A stretch of DNA of 33,972 bases, taken from the NCBI RefSeq assembly GCF_009861505.1, contig NZ_WTFT01000028.1:112928-146899 (forward strand). Reading direction: 5' to 3'. The first letter of the stretch is position 1, and each line of letters starts with the position of its first letter. This stretch comes from Pseudomonas izuensis (GTDB lineage: Bacteria; Pseudomonadota; Gammaproteobacteria; Pseudomonadales; Pseudomonadaceae). Below are positions 32,214 to 33,972 of this stretch, piece after piece. The notes under the pieces were generated by a model that was not told the origin of the DNA, did no database searches, and worked only from the letters and a program-made list of their open reading frames with translations. A program made the position numbers and the translations under genes.

Positions 32214-32324
32214 CAGGCCGGCCATGGTCAGCGACAGCATGCCTTTGGCTAGAAGGGCTTCAATGGTGAAAACGAGTGCGTCCACACCAACCTGAGCACG
32301 GTTGTGGACGATGGAGGGGGACAT
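32214..32324 (-). pseudogene. Truncated, decayed 5' fragment of comM
   Basis: From ATG 32324 the frame reads MSPSIVHNRAQVGVDALVFTIEALLAKGMLSLTMAGL, clearly matching comM residues 1-37 (MSLSIVHSRAQIGVDAPAVTVEV...SLTMVGL). Homology is lost after codon 37-40, after which the frame runs on into unrelated sequence to a stop near 32121. Several substitutions (P to L, V to F, LPSL to MLSL) alter conserved positions, as expected for a fragment no longer selected. The DNA upstream of the start (32325-32432) also matches the region upstream of true comM. Confidence 0.85.
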
Positions 32325-32432
32325 GGTCGCTCCTTGGAATGACAGAGGCTGCTTCCTGCGGCTTTTTTGAAGGGTAGGTGGGGGAGGAGACTCTGGTGGG
32401 GTAGTTGAGGGGGCAAGCTTTCACTTGATGTT
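32214..32432. repeat. Direct repeat copy B: comM remnant plus upstream DNA
   Basis: The partner of 29548-29764. The offset of about 2666 bp is constant along the alignment apart from one or two single-base gaps. Same orientation, so recombination between the copies would delete the avcD cassette. Confidence 0.8.
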
Positions 32433-32468
32433 CCTTGTAGAAGCTGTCTGATGGCGAGACACTAAAAA

Positions 32469-32639
32469 TTAGCTTCTGCCACCGGCTAGTAAACCGCTCG
32501 ACTCAAGTTCTTTGCCGTGTGCGATGGCAACTTCAATAATACGTTGTTGATTGGCCGATATATTTCCAGCCAAACGAAGCGCTTCCGCGTGAAACTCAGC
32601 GATTTGTAGCAGATTCGCCTTTCGCTTTTTTGGACTCAT
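32469..32639 (-). CDS. 56-residue hypothetical protein
   Basis: A small ORF beginning MSPKKRKANLLQIAEFHAEALR and ending ESSGLLAGGRS, basic at the N-terminus and helical through the middle. It has a strong ribosome binding site (GAGGT five nt before the ATG), which supports translation. I do not recognise a family; the size and position suit a phage or defence-island accessory protein. It stands alone: the comM remnant is downstream and the HigA gene is divergent, with its promoter about 140 bp away. Confidence 0.6.
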   Translation of the reverse strand: MSPKKRKANLLQIAEFHAEALRLAGNISANQQRIIEVAIAHGKELESSGLLAGGRS

Positions 32640-32776
32640 AAATACCTCATCTATCGAATATCAATACCAAAAGCGTAAAGGAGCGGGTGTGAGCTGATAA
32701 ATCAGTCCGAAGAGCTACTTTTTGTAGGACCGTGCCGAGATAGTTGAAGGACGTCGATGAAAGGGTTCGGATGGTC

Positions 32777-32804
32777 TTGCCTGATTAAGGTTGCCGCTTA
32801 TGAT
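32777..32804 (+). promoter_or_regulatory. Promoter of the HigA-type gene
   Basis: TTGCCT (32777-32782), 16-bp spacer, TATGAT (32799-32804). Immediately downstream of the -10 box lies the palindrome at 32806-32820. Confidence 0.6.
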
Positions 32805-32805
32805 C

Positions 32806-32820
32806 GCTGCTCTATGCAGC
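32806..32820. promoter_or_regulatory. Candidate autoregulatory operator
   Basis: GCTGC-TCTAT-GCAGC, a perfect 5-bp inverted repeat overlapping the expected transcription start and ending 4 nt before the AGGAGG ribosome binding site. HigA-type antitoxins usually bind palindromes over their own promoter. Confidence 0.5.
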
Positions 32821-32834
32821 CTTAGGAGGTGAAA

Positions 32835-33098
32835 ATGAACCGGAATGGAATGCGGCCGATTCATCCTGGTGAAGTTCTCAGCGAAGAGTTTCTGAAGCTA
32901 TTGGGGATTACAGTCGCGGATTTGGCTCGCTCGCTGAACGAGCCTGAGGCTCAAGTAAGCGAAGTTGTGAGCAAGCAGAGGGGTGTCAGTGCTGGCTTGG
33001 CGAAGAAGCTATCCATCCACCTGAACACCACGCCCGAGTTCTGGCTGAATCTGCAATCGAGCTACGATTTGCGCTCAGCCCAAATTGAGCGTGGTTGA
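32835..33098 (+). CDS. higA: HigA-family antitoxin-like DNA-binding protein (orphan)
   Basis: An 87-residue XRE-type protein of the HigA/VapI family: MRPIHPGEVLSEEFLKLLGITVADLARSLNEPEAQVSEVVSKQRGVSAGLAKKLSIHLNTTPEFWLNLQSSYDL. The IHPGEVL start and the TPEFWLNLQ helix are the family hallmarks. I chose ATG 32835 because the GTG six nt upstream is inside the AGGAGG ribosome binding site. HigA normally neutralises the RelE-like HigB ribonuclease encoded just upstream, but 32640-32834 holds no room for it and none follows. It is therefore a solitary regulator or remnant. Convergent with the antirepressor gene, 11 nt apart. Confidence 0.85.
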   Translation: MNRNGMRPIHPGEVLSEEFLKLLGITVADLARSLNEPEAQVSEVVSKQRGVSAGLAKKLSIHLNTTPEFWLNLQSSYDLRSAQIERG

Positions 33099-33109
33099 AT
33101 GTCACGGGC

Positions 33110-33631
33110 TTAAAGCGATTGCAGCATCCGTGAAGCTCGTTTCCACCACGGCGCGTTCATGCCACGTGGGGGTGGTTCGTGATCAATCAGCATCTGCGGA
33201 ACATCCTGCAACCGGATCCATGGCTGGTTATTCCAATGCAGCAGACTCAACGACATTTCCGGCCAGTTCAGCAGGCTAAGTATCGGGCGTTCGGTTGAGG
33301 TTGGCAGGTGTGCGTCTCTGAGGGCTGGGACGACTTCGTGGGTCAGCCATTCGCGCAGACCTCGGTATTCGGGGCAGTAGTGATAAATCAATAGTGCGTA
33401 GACGCCAGATTCGCTGATCAACAGGGTGTTTTCGATGCTGCCGTGGATGAGCATGCGAGCGACTTGGCGTTGGTCGCGGTCGAGTTTTCGAACGGCTCGT
33501 TCGTCGAGGTGTAGGCGAAGCATTCGGCCCAAATCGCGGGCGCTGAACCAGGGTTGGTTTTGCAGGAGGAGGGCGTGGAGGTGGAGTTTGTGGCGGGTGA
33601 AGACGTGGGGGGTTAGATAGTTTTCTTCCAT
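33110..33631 (-). CDS. BRO-N domain antirepressor-like protein
   Basis: A 173-residue protein whose residues 15-105 form a Bro-N/AntA-type domain: QPWFSARDLGRMLRLHLDERAVRKLDRDQ ... TLLISESGVYALLIYHYCPEYRGLREWLTHEVVPALR. This is the phage antirepressor signature, which interferes with prophage repressors or binds DNA. A second, shorter match to the same theme (QPWIRLQDVPQMLID) appears near residue 140, suggesting a partial internal repeat. The ATG at 33631 is preceded by GGGAGCTGCACC. The upstream leader has the features of a C4 antisense RNA able to block this ribosome binding site. No prophage structural genes are in view. Confidence 0.82.
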   Translation of the reverse strand: MEENYLTPHVFTRHKLHLHALLLQNQPWFSARDLGRMLRLHLDERAVRKLDRDQRQVARMLIHGSIENTLLISESGVYALLIYHYCPEYRGLREWLTHEVVPALRDAHLPTSTERPILSLLNWPEMSLSLLHWNNQPWIRLQDVPQMLIDHEPPPRGMNAPWWKRASRMLQSL

Positions 33632-33654
33632 GGTGCAGCTCCCGGATGCGTATG

Positions 33655-33770
33655 TAGGAAGCTGCCTCTAGTCGTCGCCAAACGAAAAGGGTGGCAGCTG
33701 CGCGCGGGTTGGCGAACCGGTGCATCCGGAAAAACCGGCAGACCCGAAGGTCTCCCACGCAGAGCCGCCA
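33655..33770 (-). ncRNA. C4-type antisense RNA in the antirepressor leader
   Basis: Read on the minus strand this leader folds into AGACC-UUCG-GGUCU (33740-33753), a CCGG/CCGG hairpin and a stem AGCUGCC/GGCAGCU (33693-33699 with 33660-33666). Its CCGGATGC (33722-33729) is complementary to GCATCCGG at 33642-33649, next to the antirepressor Shine-Dalgarno. UCGCCAA (33709-33715) is complementary to UUGGCGA (33675-33681). Two complementary segment pairs ahead of an antirepressor are the defining design of C4 RNA in phages P1, P7 and P4. Identification is by pattern, not by a covariance search. Confidence 0.62.
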
Positions 33771-33972
33771 TAATTCGAGAAGGGAAGACTTCCCAAGTTC
33801 GAACGTGGTCGCGATGCGCTGGATGCTATCCGGGTCGCCAAACCCAGAGCTGAATATTCAGCTGGGGAAGAGCTTAGAGATCGGATACTCGACGACGCAA
33901 TCGGACGGCGGTGCGATGTTTGTAGGACGTTGCCGGGATTTTTGCGGGGCTTGGGATCAAAAGATCGCAGCC
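33771..33972. promoter_or_regulatory. Gene-free region upstream of the C4-like leader, with two palindromes
   Basis: GGGAAGACTTCCC (33782-33794) and the perfect 16-bp AGCTGAATATTCAGCT (33848-33863) are the notable sequences. On the minus strand TTGGGA and TTATGG lie 17 bp apart around the first palindrome, a weak promoter match for the C4-like RNA. No tRNA or ORF is evident up to the window end. Confidence 0.4.

Noticed and set aside
32829..32834. GTG start for the HigA-type gene
   Set aside because: This GTG lies within the AGGAGG ribosome binding site, so ATG 32835 is used instead.
1..33972. CRISPR array, tRNA or rRNA genes
   Set aside because: No regularly spaced repeats with unique spacers, no cloverleaf with a CCA-proximal T loop, and no rRNA-like segments were seen.

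Overview
The window is a piece of a Pseudomonas chromosome, most likely of the P. fluorescens lineage. Evidence is the high G+C content, the codon use, abundant REP palindromes of two families, and a gene order (dut, coaBC, radC, peptide-binding protein, rpmB-rpmG, pauC, pauB, dadR-dadA-alr, pauR, cytochrome c5, xpt, rep) that from memory matches the PA5296-PA5321 neighbourhood of P. aeruginosa.

Positions 1-29660 are mostly core genome. First come housekeeping genes: dUTPase, coenzyme A synthesis, RadC, a periplasmic peptide-binding protein and ribosomal proteins L28 and L33. Next is a polyamine and D-amino-acid catabolism block. It holds a cupin, the aldehyde dehydrogenase PauC, the gamma-glutamylpolyamine oxidase PauB, and the PauR-type XRE-cupin regulator with a candidate operator in front of pauC. 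It also holds the Lrp-type regulator DadR divergent from D-amino-acid dehydrogenase DadA, and alanine racemase. Interspersed are an MFS transporter, a PLD-type lipoprotein, a MocR regulator divergent from a DUF1127 gene, and a YkgJ cysteine-cluster protein. The rest are cytochrome c5, an acetyl-CoA hydrolase/transferase, xpt, the helicase rep, a GGDEF-EAL protein, a MATE pump, a LysR regulator and comM.

Positions 29770-33972 are accessory, visibly richer in A+T and phage-like, and they lie upstream of comM. A 591-codon gene encodes a nucleotide-binding plus deoxycytidylate-deaminase protein of the AvcD/anti-phage dCTP deaminase type. It has an unusual proline-rich tail. A 57-codon small ORF sits just upstream, in the place where the AvcI RNA is expected. 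A decayed copy of the comM 5' end plus its upstream DNA lies beyond this cassette. The cassette is therefore bracketed by diverged direct repeats of about 217 bp, the footprint of an integration or duplication at comM.

Further out are an unannotated 56-codon gene with a strong ribosome binding site and an orphan HigA-type antitoxin with a palindromic operator candidate. Last is a BRO-family antirepressor preceded by what looks like a C4-type antisense RNA: two segments of the leader are complementary to sequences around the antirepressor ribosome binding site. The defence cassette, the comM scar and the C4-antirepressor unit are the most interesting parts of the window.
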